A stretch of DNA of 22,250 nucleotides from IMG/VR virus record IMGVR_UViG_3300028844_003739, positions 1 to 22,250 of that record, one strand, 5' to 3'. The stretch comes from a virus. Each line of letters opens with the position of its first letter. Position 1 is the first letter of the stretch. Shown here in pieces: positions 1 to 8,057 of this stretch. Under the pieces are notes generated by a model, which saw nothing but the letters and a program-made list of their open reading frames with translations, was not told the origin of the DNA and did no database searches. A program made the translations under genes and the position numbers.

Positions 1-2328
1 TATGCTAGAGGAAACTACTCCGTTGCTGTTGGATATGAAGCTGGTGACCATGCAACTGGTTCTTATAACACTTTTGTAGGTGGTTACGCTGGACAAGGCG
101 GAACAACATCCGCTCCGTTTAGTTCAGGTGAGAATAATACTGCTCTTGGATACCAAGCTCTTGATGGTTTCACAACTGGTAATAACAATGTTGCTATTGG
201 AATGAGTGCTGCTGGTGCTCTAACAACAGGAGTTCAGAACGTAGCTATCGGTAGGGATGCTATGTTATCTGCTACAACAGTTCAAAAGGTAGTCGCTTTA
301 GGTTATAGAGCTGGTTATAGTCTTTCAACAGGCGACCAAAGGTCTGTATATCTCGGTGAGGATACAGGCTTTTACAATCAAACTGGTATTTACAATACAT
401 ATGTTGGGTATAGGTCTGGATTTGGAGTTAGTGGTAACTCAAATAGTTATAATGTTGGTTTAGGATATAATAGTTTAAATGGTATCTCAACAGGTACACA
501 AAATACTGCTGTAGGTTATCAAGCAGGTAAAGGTATAACCACTGGAACAGAAAATGTTGCTATCGGTTCTGAAGCTGGAAAGAGTCTAGCTGATGTTGAT
601 GATGCAGTTCTTATAGGAAGATTAGCTGGTACATCAATAAATTCAGCAGACGCAGACGGAACAGTTGCTGTTGGAACTTTTGCTTTAAGATATCTTACAG
701 ATGGTCAGTATAATACCGCTATCGGTTTTGGTGCTTTAAATGTTAACAAAAGAAATGACTATAATACTGCCGTTGGATATCGTGCTTTAGTTAACTACTC
801 AGGTTCAGCTGCTGGGACAGGTGGAAATACCGCCGTTGGTTCTTGGTGTGGTGATAGTTTACAGACTGGTACTCATAATACTTTAATGGGATTTTATGCA
901 GGACAATCTTTAACGACTGCTGGTGGTAGTGTACATATTGGTTCTCAAGCTGGTTATTATACTACTACTGGTACATATAATACTGTTATTGGTAATGAAG
1001 CTCTTTACAGAAATGTTGTTGGTAGTTTCAATACAGTTATAGGACATAAAGCTGGTCAGTATGCGACAGGAAGTAATAACACATATATAGGATTTTATAG
1101 TGGTCAAGGTGCATCAAACTCTGCTCCGTTTAGTTCAGCTAATCAGAATACTGGTGTTGGAATGTACACAATGCAACTCGTAACAACAGGTGGTAATAAT
1201 ACTGCTCTTGGATATGGTGCTATTAATAAAAATAGTACTGGAACTGATATTGTAGCAATAGGAGCATCTGCTGGATACTATGCCACAGGTTCCAATAACA
1301 CATTTGTAGGTAAAAGTGCTGGTCGAGGTGGAACAACTTCTGCTCCTTATAGTTCAGGTGAGTATAGTACCGCCGTTGGAAGTGAGGCTCTTTATAGTTT
1401 CACAACTGGTGGTAGTAATGTAGCAGTTGGTTACAGAGCTATGTATGCTGTTACTACAGCAAATAATAATATTGCTGTTGGAAATAATGCTATGAGATAC
1501 CTCACAACAGGAACGTACAACGTTTCAATTGGTAAAAACTCAGGTCCAAACGCAATGGGTAGCAGAGTAGTCGCTATCGGAGAACTTGCTGGTAGAATGA
1601 ATAAAGGATTAGGAAATGTACATATAGGTTATCGTGCAGGTTTTTACGTTTCTGGTAGTCATAATATTACCATCGGATACCAAGCAGGATATGGTGGAAC
1701 ATCATCAGCTCCGTATAGTACAGGTACATATAATGTTGCTCTTGGATACAATGCTCTTAGTTCTTTCACAACAGGATATAATAATGTTGCAGTAGGTGGT
1801 GGTGCAGGTGATTCCATAAACACAGGATATAATAATACCATAATGGGATCGTCTGCTGGAACTAATCTAACCACTGGATTTAATAACGTAATCATCGGAA
1901 GGGTTGCTGCTTACGCTTCAACCGATGTGGATAAAGCCGTAATAATCGGTGAACAGGCAGCTTATACTGGTAATATGACTTCTGCCGCAGATGGTACTAT
2001 TTCCATAGGTAATAATGCTGGTAAAAATGTAACATCAGCAGAGGCAAGTACGTTTGTCGGCTCTGGTGCTGGTGCAAATGTAACAACTGGAGACCACAAT
2101 ACAGCTTTTGGAAAAAGTGCGGGTAGTCAGATAACCACTGGTGGAGAAACTGTTACGGTTCTGAAGCAGGTAAAGGCGGAACAACCTCTGCTCCTTATAG
2201 TTCAGGTCAGTATAGTGTTGCTGTGGGTACTGAGGCTCTTTCTAATTTCACTACTGCTGAAGGTAATATTGCTATTGGCTACCAAGCTGGAAATGATATC
2301 ACAACAGGAGGTAATAACGTTTTCATAG
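1..2328 (+). CDS. Long repetitive tail fibre, upstream part (5' end outside window; frame lost near 2150)
   Basis: The frame is open from base 1, so the gene starts left of the window; the ATG at 202 lies inside the repeats and is not the real start. The protein is a chain of short repeats of the type N-x-A-[VIL]-G-x-x-A-x(3-5)-T-T-G. This resembles the YadA-head beta-roll repeat of trimeric adhesins and is also known from phage fibres. No signal peptide or enzymatic motif is visible. The expected role, from family knowledge, is a trimeric host-contacting fibre. The repeat pattern stops at about nt 2150 and is replaced by a hydrophobic out-of-frame tail ending at 2328, while the same repeats resume one frame back (see 2223-3458). 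The two parts are very probably one gene with a 1-nt frame disruption. Confidence 0.85.
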   Translation, partial: YARGNYSVAVGYEAGDHATGSYNTFVGGYAGQGGTTSAPFSSGENNTALGYQALDGFTTGNNNVAIGMSAAGALTTGVQNVAIGRDAMLSATTVQKVVALGYRAGYSLSTGDQRSVYLGEDTGFYNQTGIYNTYVGYRSGFGVSGNSNSYNVGLGYNSLNGISTGTQNTAVGYQAGKGITTGTENVAIGSEAGKSLADVDDAVLIGRLAGTSINSADADGTVAVGTFALRYLTDGQYNTAIGFGALNVNKRNDYNTAVGYRALVNYSGSAAGTGGNTAVGSWCGDSLQTGTHNTLMGFYAGQSLTTAGGSVHIGSQAGYYTTTGTYNTVIGNEALYRNVVGSFNTVIGHKAGQYATGSNNTYIGFYSGQGASNSAPFSSANQNTGVGMYTMQLVTTGGNNTALGYGAINKNSTGTDIVAIGASAGYYATGSNNTFVGKSAGRGGTTSAPYSSGEYSTAVGSEALYSFTTGGSNVAVGYRAMYAVTTANNNIAVGNNAMRYLTTGTYNVSIGKNSGPNAMGSRVVAIGELAGRMNKGLGNVHIGYRAGFYVSGSHNITIGYQAGYGGTSSAPYSTGTYNVALGYNALSSFTTGYNNVAVGGGAGDSINTGYNNTIMGSSAGTNLTTGFNNVIIGRVAAYASTDVDKAVIIGEQAAYTGNMTSAADGTISIGNNAGKNVTSAEASTFVGSGAGANVTTGDHNTAFGKSAGSQITTGGETVTVLKQVKAEQPLLLIVQVSIVLLWVLRLFLISLLLKVILLLATKLEMISQQEVITFS

Positions 2329-2940
2329 GAAAGCTTGCGGGTGATTTACTAACCACAGGAACAAATAATGTAGTTGTTGGTAGTGGAGCGTTAGGAACTG
2401 CTGATGGAAATGAAAGAGAAAATATTGCTATTGGTCAAGGTGCTGCTGGTGGTATAAACAATGACTCTGCTATACGAAATGTTTTTATAGGAGAATATGC
2501 TGGATATGGTGGAACTGGTGCTTTAAACTACTCTGTTGCTATTGGGTATGACGCACTTAAATCTACAGGAACCAGCGGTGATGCATCTGGAACGGTTGCT
2601 ATCGGTTATCAAGCTGGAAAAGCGATTACTTCAGGTCAACAAACAGTTCTTGTTGGGTATTTAGCAGGACATAAAGCTACAACTGGAGATTCCGAAACTG
2701 CTGTTGGTTATAAAGCGTTAGGTGGTGACCAAACTGGTAATTTAACTGGTAATGCAAATACCGCAGTTGGTAGATATGCTATGGCAAAGGCATATGATTC
2801 TGCAACTAAAAATACTTCTATGGGTAATCAATCATTAGAGTCACTTACAAATGGTAGTTTTAATGTTGCATTTGGTGCTTACGCTGGAGATAATTTAACA
2901 ACTGGAGCAGGAAATACTTATCTTGGATATTATGCTTTAC
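1..2940 (+). repeat. YadA-head-like beta-roll coding repeats with five larger 'SAP' super-units
   Basis: Dozens of degenerate short repeats encode x-A-[VI]-G-x-x-A and TTG-x-x-N motifs. Superimposed on these is a longer unit with the core GG-T-x-SAP-[YF]-S-[ST]-G, starting at about 91, 1102, 1321, 1687 and 2169. Each is followed by similar SxTTG-NN-VAVG text. The copies differ at many synonymous positions, so these are old protein repeats rather than recent DNA duplications. The frame break lies just before the fifth super-unit. Confidence 0.85.
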
Positions 2941-3458
2941 CATCAGCCGTAGATATAACCGATGAAATACTAATAAAAGCTGGTACTGGAACAAGTATGA
3001 CTGGCGGTGGAACAGAAACAGTAAGAATAGGTGTAGACTCTGATTACATAACAAACGACTTTGGTGAAAATGCTACTTGGACACACTCTTCAGATAGACG
3101 AGTTAAGAAAAACATTGAAGACAACGATTTAGGATTAGGGTTTATAGAAAAACTAAGAACACGAAAGTTTCAAAAGAAAGCCCCAAGTGAATATCCTGAA
3201 GAATTTGACCAACATAACTCAGATACTACAGAGAGAAAAAATCCTGATAGGATACATTATGGATTTGTAGCACAAGAAGTTAAAGAAGCTATGGACTCTG
3301 TAGGACACTCAGAGTTTCCTGTTTGGAAAGAAAACAGAGATGGAATGCAGGAATTGGGTGAAACAGAATTGATTACACCTCTTGTAAAAGCAGTTCAGGA
3401 ACTAACAGAGATGGTAAAAACTCAACAAAAAGAGATAGAAGAGTTAAAAAAGAAATAA
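2223..3458 (+). CDS. Tail fibre, downstream part, with C-terminal peptidase S74 intramolecular chaperone
   Basis: This is the continuation of the upstream fibre in another frame, which is open from 2127; the ATG at 2223 is internal to the repeats and not a true start. The beta-roll repeats continue to about nt 2940. A short linker follows (TVRIGVDSDY), then an S74 domain: SSDRRVKKN at its start, LGLGFIEKLRTRKF, and YGFVAQEV. S74 domains trimerise fibres and then cut themselves off at a Ser of this SD-x-R-x-K motif. Cleavage would release about 120 residues. The C terminus (LVKAVQELTEMVKTQQKEIEELKKK region) is a predicted coiled coil, as usual for this chaperone. Function is assigned from the domain; receptor specificity cannot be read. 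Confidence 0.9.
   Translation: MGTEALSNFTTAEGNIAIGYQAGNDITTGGNNVFIGKLAGDLLTTGTNNVVVGSGALGTADGNERENIAIGQGAAGGINNDSAIRNVFIGEYAGYGGTGALNYSVAIGYDALKSTGTSGDASGTVAIGYQAGKAITSGQQTVLVGYLAGHKATTGDSETAVGYKALGGDQTGNLTGNANTAVGRYAMAKAYDSATKNTSMGNQSLESLTNGSFNVAFGAYAGDNLTTGAGNTYLGYYALPSAVDITDEILIKAGTGTSMTGGGTETVRIGVDSDYITNDFGENATWTHSSDRRVKKNIEDNDLGLGFIEKLRTRKFQKKAPSEYPEEFDQHNSDTTERKNPDRIHYGFVAQEVKEAMDSVGHSEFPVWKENRDGMQELGETELITPLVKAVQELTEMVKTQQKEIEELKKK
3087..3095 (+). other. Predicted autoproteolytic site of the fibre chaperone (Ser-Ser-Asp)
   Basis: The codons at 3087-3095 read Ser-Ser-Asp and begin the SD-R-R-V-K-K segment. In characterised S74 chaperones the Ser preceding Asp and a nearby Lys are needed for self-cleavage, and the cut falls next to that Ser. 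The exact bond is inferred by analogy. Confidence 0.55.
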
Positions 3459-3473
3459 AAAATCGTATTTCGT

Positions 3474-3483
3474 ATACTTATAT
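3474..3483 (+). promoter_or_regulatory. Candidate late-promoter element ATACTTATAT before the 102-residue gene
   Basis: The 10-mer ATACTTATAT lies 41 nt before the ATG at 3525, in the 66-nt gap after the fibre gene. Close versions occur in four other intergenic gaps of this window. Assigning promoter function is inference. Confidence 0.4.
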
Positions 3484-3524
3484 GATATATATTAATGTTA
3501 ACAATAAATTAAGGAGTTATTAAA

Positions 3525-3833
3525 ATGGCTGAAGAAATTAAATTTAGTGAAGAGGAATTAAAGTCTCTTCAAGAATTAAGTCAAAGTTATCAAAGCATTC
3601 AAGCTTCTTTTGGACAAATGAAAGTTCAGAAGATTCTTAATCAACAACAAGCTGATGCTTTAGAAGAAGCTGAAGTAAAAATGGATGCTGATTATAAGGA
3701 TATTCAAGACAATGAACGTAAGTTAGTTGAAGAGTTGAATGAAAAGTACGGTCCTGGTCAATTAGACCCACAAACTGGAGTATTTACACCGGCGCCTAAA
3801 GAAGAAGTTGCTGAAGAAGTAGAAGAATCTTAA
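3525..3833 (+). CDS. Small acidic coiled-coil protein, function unknown
   Basis: This encodes 102 residues, with ATG preceded by AAGGAG (seen just before TTATTAAAATG). The N-terminal two thirds are rich in Glu, Gln, Lys and Ala with heptad-like spacing (ELKSLQELSQSYQSIQ, LEEAEVKMDADY), which predicts a long helix or coiled coil. A short LDPQTGVF segment and an acidic tail (EEVAEEVEES) follow. There is no catalytic motif, signal peptide or membrane segment. It sits between the fibre and the tail sheath, with its own candidate promoter upstream, so a role as a minor virion protein or assembly factor is plausible. I do not recognise a named T4 homologue. Confidence 0.75.
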   Translation: MAEEIKFSEEELKSLQELSQSYQSIQASFGQMKVQKILNQQQADALEEAEVKMDADYKDIQDNERKLVEELNEKYGPGQLDPQTGVFTPAPKEEVAEEVEES

Positions 3834-3871
3834 ATAAATCCTTAATCGGTTGTATTTTGAAAATTTTCTTT

Positions 3872-3881
3872 ATATTTATAT
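3872..3881 (+). promoter_or_regulatory. Candidate late-promoter element ATATTTATAT before the tail sheath gene
   Basis: This lies in the 96-nt gap before the sheath gene, 48 nt upstream of its ATG. The extended 15-mer TTTATATTTATATAT at 3869-3883 is repeated exactly at 6526-6540 before the tube gene. Two identical 15-mers in front of the two most highly expressed tail genes suggest a shared promoter. AT richness is the main caveat. Confidence 0.5.
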
Positions 3882-3929
3882 ATAATGAATTTTCATATTA
3901 ATTTTTTAAACCTTTAAAGGAGAAAACAC

Positions 3930-6407
3930 ATGGCAGAGAGAATAGTCAGTCCAGGTGTATTCACTCGTGAGAGAGATTTATCTTTTTTACCTCAAGGAGT
4001 ATCTGAAATAGGTGCAGCTATTGTAGGACCGACAGTAAAAGGTCCTTCATTCGTACCAACAGTAGTCAGAAACTTTGAGGAATTTGAAAGTATTTTTGGA
4101 ACTTACAATAGTGATTATTACACACCCTTTACAGTTAAGAACTACTTAGATAGTGCTGGAACTGTAACAATAGTAAAAGTAGGATATCTTGGTGGATACA
4201 AGGTATCGGGCTTCAATTTAGTAGTTAGTGGTTCGGGCGCAACAAAGTTTGTTGTAGCTCAATTTTTACCAGCAGAACCAAATAATAGTGGTGAGGGACT
4301 AATAAGTGGTTCTTTGTCAGGAGATCCTACCTCAGAAGCTAGTAACTTTGCTTTGAAGATTAACGGAGCTAATGCAACTGCTAGTGTTTCAAATTTGACA
4401 TTATCAGAAAAAGGTTCAGCTACAGGTGATTTATCAAGTGCTTCCTCTAATTTTATTGGAAAGCAATTTCCTACTGCTCCTGGTGCTCAAAAGATAGGTT
4501 CAACAGATGCACCAGCGTATATGTATAAGTTTTTTAGAACTGCATTAAGTGCCTCTTTTTCAAATGGTACTCTTACTGCTAACGCTTCAATGTCCATAGA
4601 AAACTTTGCTGATAATGGAATTGATTTTGCTAGTGGAACTGAATCTGTAGATACTTCAGATGGTAACTATATTAGTACTATTTCAGGTAACTCAGATGCA
4701 GCTTCTGCAAGAACACCATTTATCGTATCCCAAGATTCTACTGAATTATTTAGAATATACACGAGAGCTGATGGTACTGAAACTAATAATCATTACGCAG
4801 TAATTCGTGATGTAAAAAGACCACAAAACTCTAACTCAAGTCCAGATTATGCTGAGTTTGGTTTAGCAGTTTACACTGCAGATGGAAGTCTTGTTGAAAC
4901 TTACAGTAATTTAAACTTAGATCCAACTTCGGGTAACTATATAGTTAAGGTAATTGGAGATGAGTTTCAAACTGTAAATAACGATGGTGAAATCACTGTT
5001 TATGGTGATTATCCTAATGCTTCAAGACACATTAGAGTTGGTGATTACAAAGAAAGTACATTTGAAAGTAATCCTAATTTACAGCCAATGGGATATTCTG
5101 CTGTATTAGACCCAATTAAATCTACTGCAAGTGTACCGACTGCATCTTTTAATCGTAGTCAGGTAATTCCAACTGTAGATTCTAATACATATAAAGAGGA
5201 CTTACCATACGGATTTAAGATAGACCCTCGTTTTGGTGAAAACGAATTAGCTGATAACAAAGCTTACTTATCTCCTATTCCTAAGAGTGAGAATGCAGGA
5301 AGTAACGTTGACTTTCTTCTTACAAATATGAAGGGATTTGGAGCAGCTGGTAGTTCTGAATCAAGCAAATATACTAATTTTGCTATATCAACTCAAAATC
5401 TAAATATATCATCTTCAACTCAACAGTTGAAGTTTGCTGTACCATTTCAACATGGTTTTGATGGTATTAATCCGTCACACCCAAAACATACTGGTACATC
5501 AATTAGTTCTGCTAACACAAGTGGATTTGATATTAGTAGTGCTACTGCTAGTGGTTCTATAGCTTACAAAAGAGCTATAAACGCTGTTAGTAATCCTGAT
5601 GAGTATGATATTAATATGTTGGTAACTCCAGGTATTATTCATAAACATCATAACATTATCAGTAACCACGCTATAGACAAGGTAGAAGCTAGAGCTGATG
5701 CTTTCTATGTAATGGATGGTTCTGATATTGATGATAATGTCGCTACAGCAGTAAATAATGTGGCTAGTTTAGATACTAATTATGTAGCTACTTATTACCC
5801 TTGGGTTAAAATGGATGATATTTCAAAAGGTTCAGGTACAGTATTAGTACCACCATCGGTAGTAATACCAGGCGTAATTGCTTTCACAGACAGTGTAGCT
5901 CACGAATGGTTTGCTCCTGCTGGACTAAACAGAGGTGGATTAACAAATGTTCGTATGACTCAGAAGAAACTTACTCATACAGACAGAGATACGCTTTATG
6001 AAGGTAGAGTTAATCCTATCGCATCCTTTCCAGGTCAAGGTGTAGTTGTTTTCGGACAGAAGACATTACAGGCTAGACCATCTGCTCTTGATAGAATCAA
6101 TGTAAGAAGATTATTAATCAGATTGAAGAAGTTTATTGCTTCCTCAAGTAGATTCTTAGTATTCGAACAGAATGATAGTTCTACAAGAAGTAGATTCTTA
6201 AATATAGTTAATCCGTTCTTAGAATCAGTTCAATCCAATAGTGGTTTGAGTGCATTCAAAGTTGTAATGGATGATTCTAACAATACACCTGATGTCATAG
6301 ACAGAAATCAGTTGGTTGGACAGATATTCATACAACCTACAAGGACTGCTGAGTTTATTGTATTAGACTTCTCAGTACTTCCAACGGGTGCTGCATTTCC
6401 TGAATAA
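3930..6407 (+). CDS. 18: Contractile tail sheath protein (gp18-like)
   Basis: This 825-residue protein polymerises around the tail tube and contracts to drive it through the host envelope. The N terminus (MAERIVSPGVFTRERD, then GAAIVGPTVKGP and a FGTYNSDYYTPFTVKNYL stretch) is the typical start of T4-type sheath subunits. The C-terminal part, from about residue 640 (GLNRGGL, then INVRRLLIRLKKFI, and FIQPTRTAEFIVLDF near the end), matches the conserved domain that forms the inner sheath layer. The middle, about residues 85-480, is Ser/Thr/Asn-rich and probably surface-exposed. It is longer than T4 gp18 (659 residues), consistent with extra surface insertions. The start is fixed by AAAGGAG 8-9 nt upstream. 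An intrinsic terminator follows. Confidence 0.95.
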   Translation: MAERIVSPGVFTRERDLSFLPQGVSEIGAAIVGPTVKGPSFVPTVVRNFEEFESIFGTYNSDYYTPFTVKNYLDSAGTVTIVKVGYLGGYKVSGFNLVVSGSGATKFVVAQFLPAEPNNSGEGLISGSLSGDPTSEASNFALKINGANATASVSNLTLSEKGSATGDLSSASSNFIGKQFPTAPGAQKIGSTDAPAYMYKFFRTALSASFSNGTLTANASMSIENFADNGIDFASGTESVDTSDGNYISTISGNSDAASARTPFIVSQDSTELFRIYTRADGTETNNHYAVIRDVKRPQNSNSSPDYAEFGLAVYTADGSLVETYSNLNLDPTSGNYIVKVIGDEFQTVNNDGEITVYGDYPNASRHIRVGDYKESTFESNPNLQPMGYSAVLDPIKSTASVPTASFNRSQVIPTVDSNTYKEDLPYGFKIDPRFGENELADNKAYLSPIPKSENAGSNVDFLLTNMKGFGAAGSSESSKYTNFAISTQNLNISSSTQQLKFAVPFQHGFDGINPSHPKHTGTSISSANTSGFDISSATASGSIAYKRAINAVSNPDEYDINMLVTPGIIHKHHNIISNHAIDKVEARADAFYVMDGSDIDDNVATAVNNVASLDTNYVATYYPWVKMDDISKGSGTVLVPPSVVIPGVIAFTDSVAHEWFAPAGLNRGGLTNVRMTQKKLTHTDRDTLYEGRVNPIASFPGQGVVVFGQKTLQARPSALDRINVRRLLIRLKKFIASSSRFLVFEQNDSSTRSRFLNIVNPFLESVQSNSGLSAFKVVMDDSNNTPDVIDRNQLVGQIFIQPTRTAEFIVLDFSVLPTGAAFPE

Positions 6408-6432
6408 TAAGGAGGTGTAAAACAATAGAAGA

Positions 6433-6456
6433 GGGGAACAATAGTTCCCCTTTTTT
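6433..6456 (+). terminator. Intrinsic terminator after the tail sheath gene
   Basis: A perfect 7-bp stem GGGGAAC / GTTCCCC (6433-6439 and 6444-6450) with an AATA loop is followed directly by six T. A-T pairing of flanking bases can extend the stem. It lies 25 nt after the sheath stop codon and is the only strong intrinsic terminator seen in the window. Confidence 0.9.
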
Positions 6457-6528
6457 ATTATATCAAAAAACTATGAAAAAACTATGAAATAATAACTCAA
6501 TATTCTGTATCGATTTTTCAGTTTGTTT

Positions 6529-6538
6529 ATATTTATAT
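6529..6538 (+). promoter_or_regulatory. Candidate late-promoter element ATATTTATAT before the tail tube gene
   Basis: It lies between the sheath terminator and the tube ATG at 6573, 34 nt upstream of the start, inside the 15-mer 6526-6540 that is identical to the one before the sheath gene. Because a terminator precedes it, the tube gene should need its own promoter, which strengthens the call. Confidence 0.55.
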
Positions 6539-6572
6539 ATGAAAGAATTAAACACTTATTAGGAGAACTGAA

Positions 6573-7061
6573 ATGGCAGATATAATCGATCCTTCAGAAA
6601 TTATGTTTACACCCTTTGAACCGAAAGTTAAGAATCGGTTTATTATGTACATAGAAGGAATCCCTGCATACCTTATTAGAGCTGCTGCTCGACCAACTAT
6701 TACATTCGAAGAAATAGAATTAAATCATATCAACGTTAAAAGATATGTTAAAGGAAAAGGTTCTTGGGAACCATTGGAAATCACTCTTTACGATCCTATT
6801 GTACCATCAGGTGCACAGGCAGTTATGGAGTGGGTTCGTTTACACAAAGAATCTGTTACAGGTAGAGATGGATACTCAGACTTTTACAAGAAAGATGTTA
6901 CTTTCAACGTATTGGGTCCTGTAGGAGATAAAGTAGAAGAATGGACACTAAAAGGTTCTATGATTCAATCTGCTAACTTTGGTGACATGAACTTTGAAAC
7001 CAATGAACCTAATGAGATTACATTAACACTAAGATACGATTACGCTATCTTACAATTCTAA
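6573..7061 (+). CDS. 19: Tail tube protein (gp19-like)
   Basis: This 162-residue protein forms the inner tail tube through which DNA passes, and size and sequence fit the T4 gp19 family. Visible family features are an N-terminal FEPKVKNRFIMYIEGIPAYLI, the RPTITFEEIELNHINVKRYVKGKGSW strand pair split by ARP, W-EPLEITLYDPI, and the C-terminal NEITLTLRYDYAIL strand. It directly follows the sheath gene, as in T4. The start is supported by AGGAG 8 nt upstream. A terminator and candidate promoter upstream suggest transcription separate from the sheath. Confidence 0.94.
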   Translation: MADIIDPSEIMFTPFEPKVKNRFIMYIEGIPAYLIRAAARPTITFEEIELNHINVKRYVKGKGSWEPLEITLYDPIVPSGAQAVMEWVRLHKESVTGRDGYSDFYKKDVTFNVLGPVGDKVEEWTLKGSMIQSANFGDMNFETNEPNEITLTLRYDYAILQF

Positions 7062-7070
7062 GAGGATAAT

Positions 7071-7280
7071 ATGAGTTTTTTAAGAGAAATGCTTTCTAGT
7101 GATGCTAAAATCTCTAGTAAAAGATTTGTCGGTTTTATGGCTTTCTTTATGCTGATTTGTAGTTGGGGTGCTGATACCTTTTCTACATTTGAGGTCAAGG
7201 ACAAGATATTGGAATGTTTTATGTACATTTCAGTAGTTGGACTTGGTGTTACAGCGGCTGAGAAGTTCGGTAAAAAATAG
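7071..7280 (+). CDS. Small two-helix membrane protein, holin-like
   Basis: This encodes 69 residues. A short polar N terminus (MSFLREMLSSDAKISSKR) leads into hydrophobic helix 1 (about 19-33, FVGFMAFFMLICSW), a charged loop (EVKDK), hydrophobic helix 2 (about 46-62) and a Lys-rich end (EKFGKK). This size and two-helix layout is typical of class II holins and related phage membrane proteins, and an SSKRFxG start is a pattern I associate with such proteins. No lysis enzyme is seen beside it, so the function stays tentative. It begins 9 nt after the tube gene with a GAGG site and appears co-transcribed with it. Confidence 0.65.
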   Translation: MSFLREMLSSDAKISSKRFVGFMAFFMLICSWGADTFSTFEVKDKILECFMYISVVGLGVTAAEKFGKK

Positions 7281-7313
7281 TTATAGTTCAAAACTAAATC
7301 ATAGGAGTCAAAT

Positions 7314-8057
7314 ATGGCTGAAGTCAAATTCCCTACAGAAGTAGTGGATTTGCCGTCTAAGGGTTTACTATATCCAGAAGGTAGTCCCCTATCATCTGGT
7401 AAAATAGAAATCAAATACATGACGGCAAGAGAAGAGGATATTCTAACATCTGCTAACCTTATCAAAAAAGGTGTGGTTGTAGAGAAGTTATTAGAGTCAC
7501 TTATAGTGGATAAATCAATTAAGGTAGATGATTTACTGATTGGTGATAAGAATAGTATTTTAATCGCATCAAGAATACTTGCATATGGTAAAGAATATGA
7601 GGTAGAGATAGATGGTAGAAAGATAGAGGTTGATTTGACCACATTGAAAGATATTCCATTAGATGAGAGTATAACATCAAAAGGTTCTAACGAATTTGAA
7701 TTTGAATTGCCTGCAACGAAAAGAAAATTGACATTTAAACTGCTTACATCCGGTGATGAAAAAACTATAGCTGAAGAAGTTAGAGGTTATGAAAAAATTG
7801 ATGGTATCGGTTACGAATTAACCACAAGATTAAAACATAGTATTATTTCTATAGATGGTGACACTAAAAGAGCTAGTATTAATTCGTTTGTAGACAATGA
7901 ATTTTTATCAAGAGATTCAATCGCTTTCAGAAGTTATGTAGCAGAAATTCAACCAGATGTAGATATGACATCAACATATACGGATAATGAAGGTAACGAA
8001 AAGGAGTTTACGGTCCCGATGACCGTTACGTTTCTTTGGCCTACCCTTGGATTATAA
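7314..8057 (+). CDS. 26: Baseplate hub protein, T4 gp26-like
   Basis: This 247-residue protein has the N-terminal signature FPTEVVDLPSKGLLYPEGSPL followed by KYMTAREEDILTSANL, which I associate with the T4-type baseplate family that includes gp26. The middle (VDDLLIGDKNSILIASRILAYGKEY) carries the conserved LLxGDKN segment. In T4, gp26 is a baseplate hub component or assembly factor. The start is fixed by AGGAG before TCAAATATG. The C terminus (TVTFLWPTLGL) overlaps the next ORF by 11 nt. Its position upstream of the tape measure gene mirrors tail-chaperone positions in other phages. Confidence 0.7.
   Translation: MAEVKFPTEVVDLPSKGLLYPEGSPLSSGKIEIKYMTAREEDILTSANLIKKGVVVEKLLESLIVDKSIKVDDLLIGDKNSILIASRILAYGKEYEVEIDGRKIEVDLTTLKDIPLDESITSKGSNEFEFELPATKRKLTFKLLTSGDEKTIAEEVRGYEKIDGIGYELTTRLKHSIISIDGDTKRASINSFVDNEFLSRDSIAFRSYVAEIQPDVDMTSTYTDNEGNEKEFTVPMTVTFLWPTLGL

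Noticed and set aside
2160-2328. Hydrophobic tail of the first fibre frame as a membrane anchor
   Set aside because: It is the out-of-frame translation of fibre repeats; the same DNA reads as normal repeats in the next frame.
1-2940. Regular repeats considered as a CRISPR array or satellite DNA
   Set aside because: Repeats are degenerate at DNA level, conserved at protein level, in frame, and encode a known fibre-type motif.
1-3458. Diversity-generating retroelement target in the fibre gene
   Set aside because: No C-type lectin-like variable region, template repeat or reverse transcriptase is seen in the window; the C terminus is an S74 chaperone.
3855-3872. Palindrome GAAAATTTTC after the 102-residue gene as a terminator
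   Set aside because: It has no loop, no G+C stem and only a short T run; it is better explained as AT-rich intergenic sequence.
7058-7642. 194-codon open frame on the minus strand
   Set aside because: It lies opposite the well-supported membrane protein and gp26-like genes, has no recognisable motif and no convincing start signal; Ser/Leu/Ile-rich text is typical of an antisense shadow.
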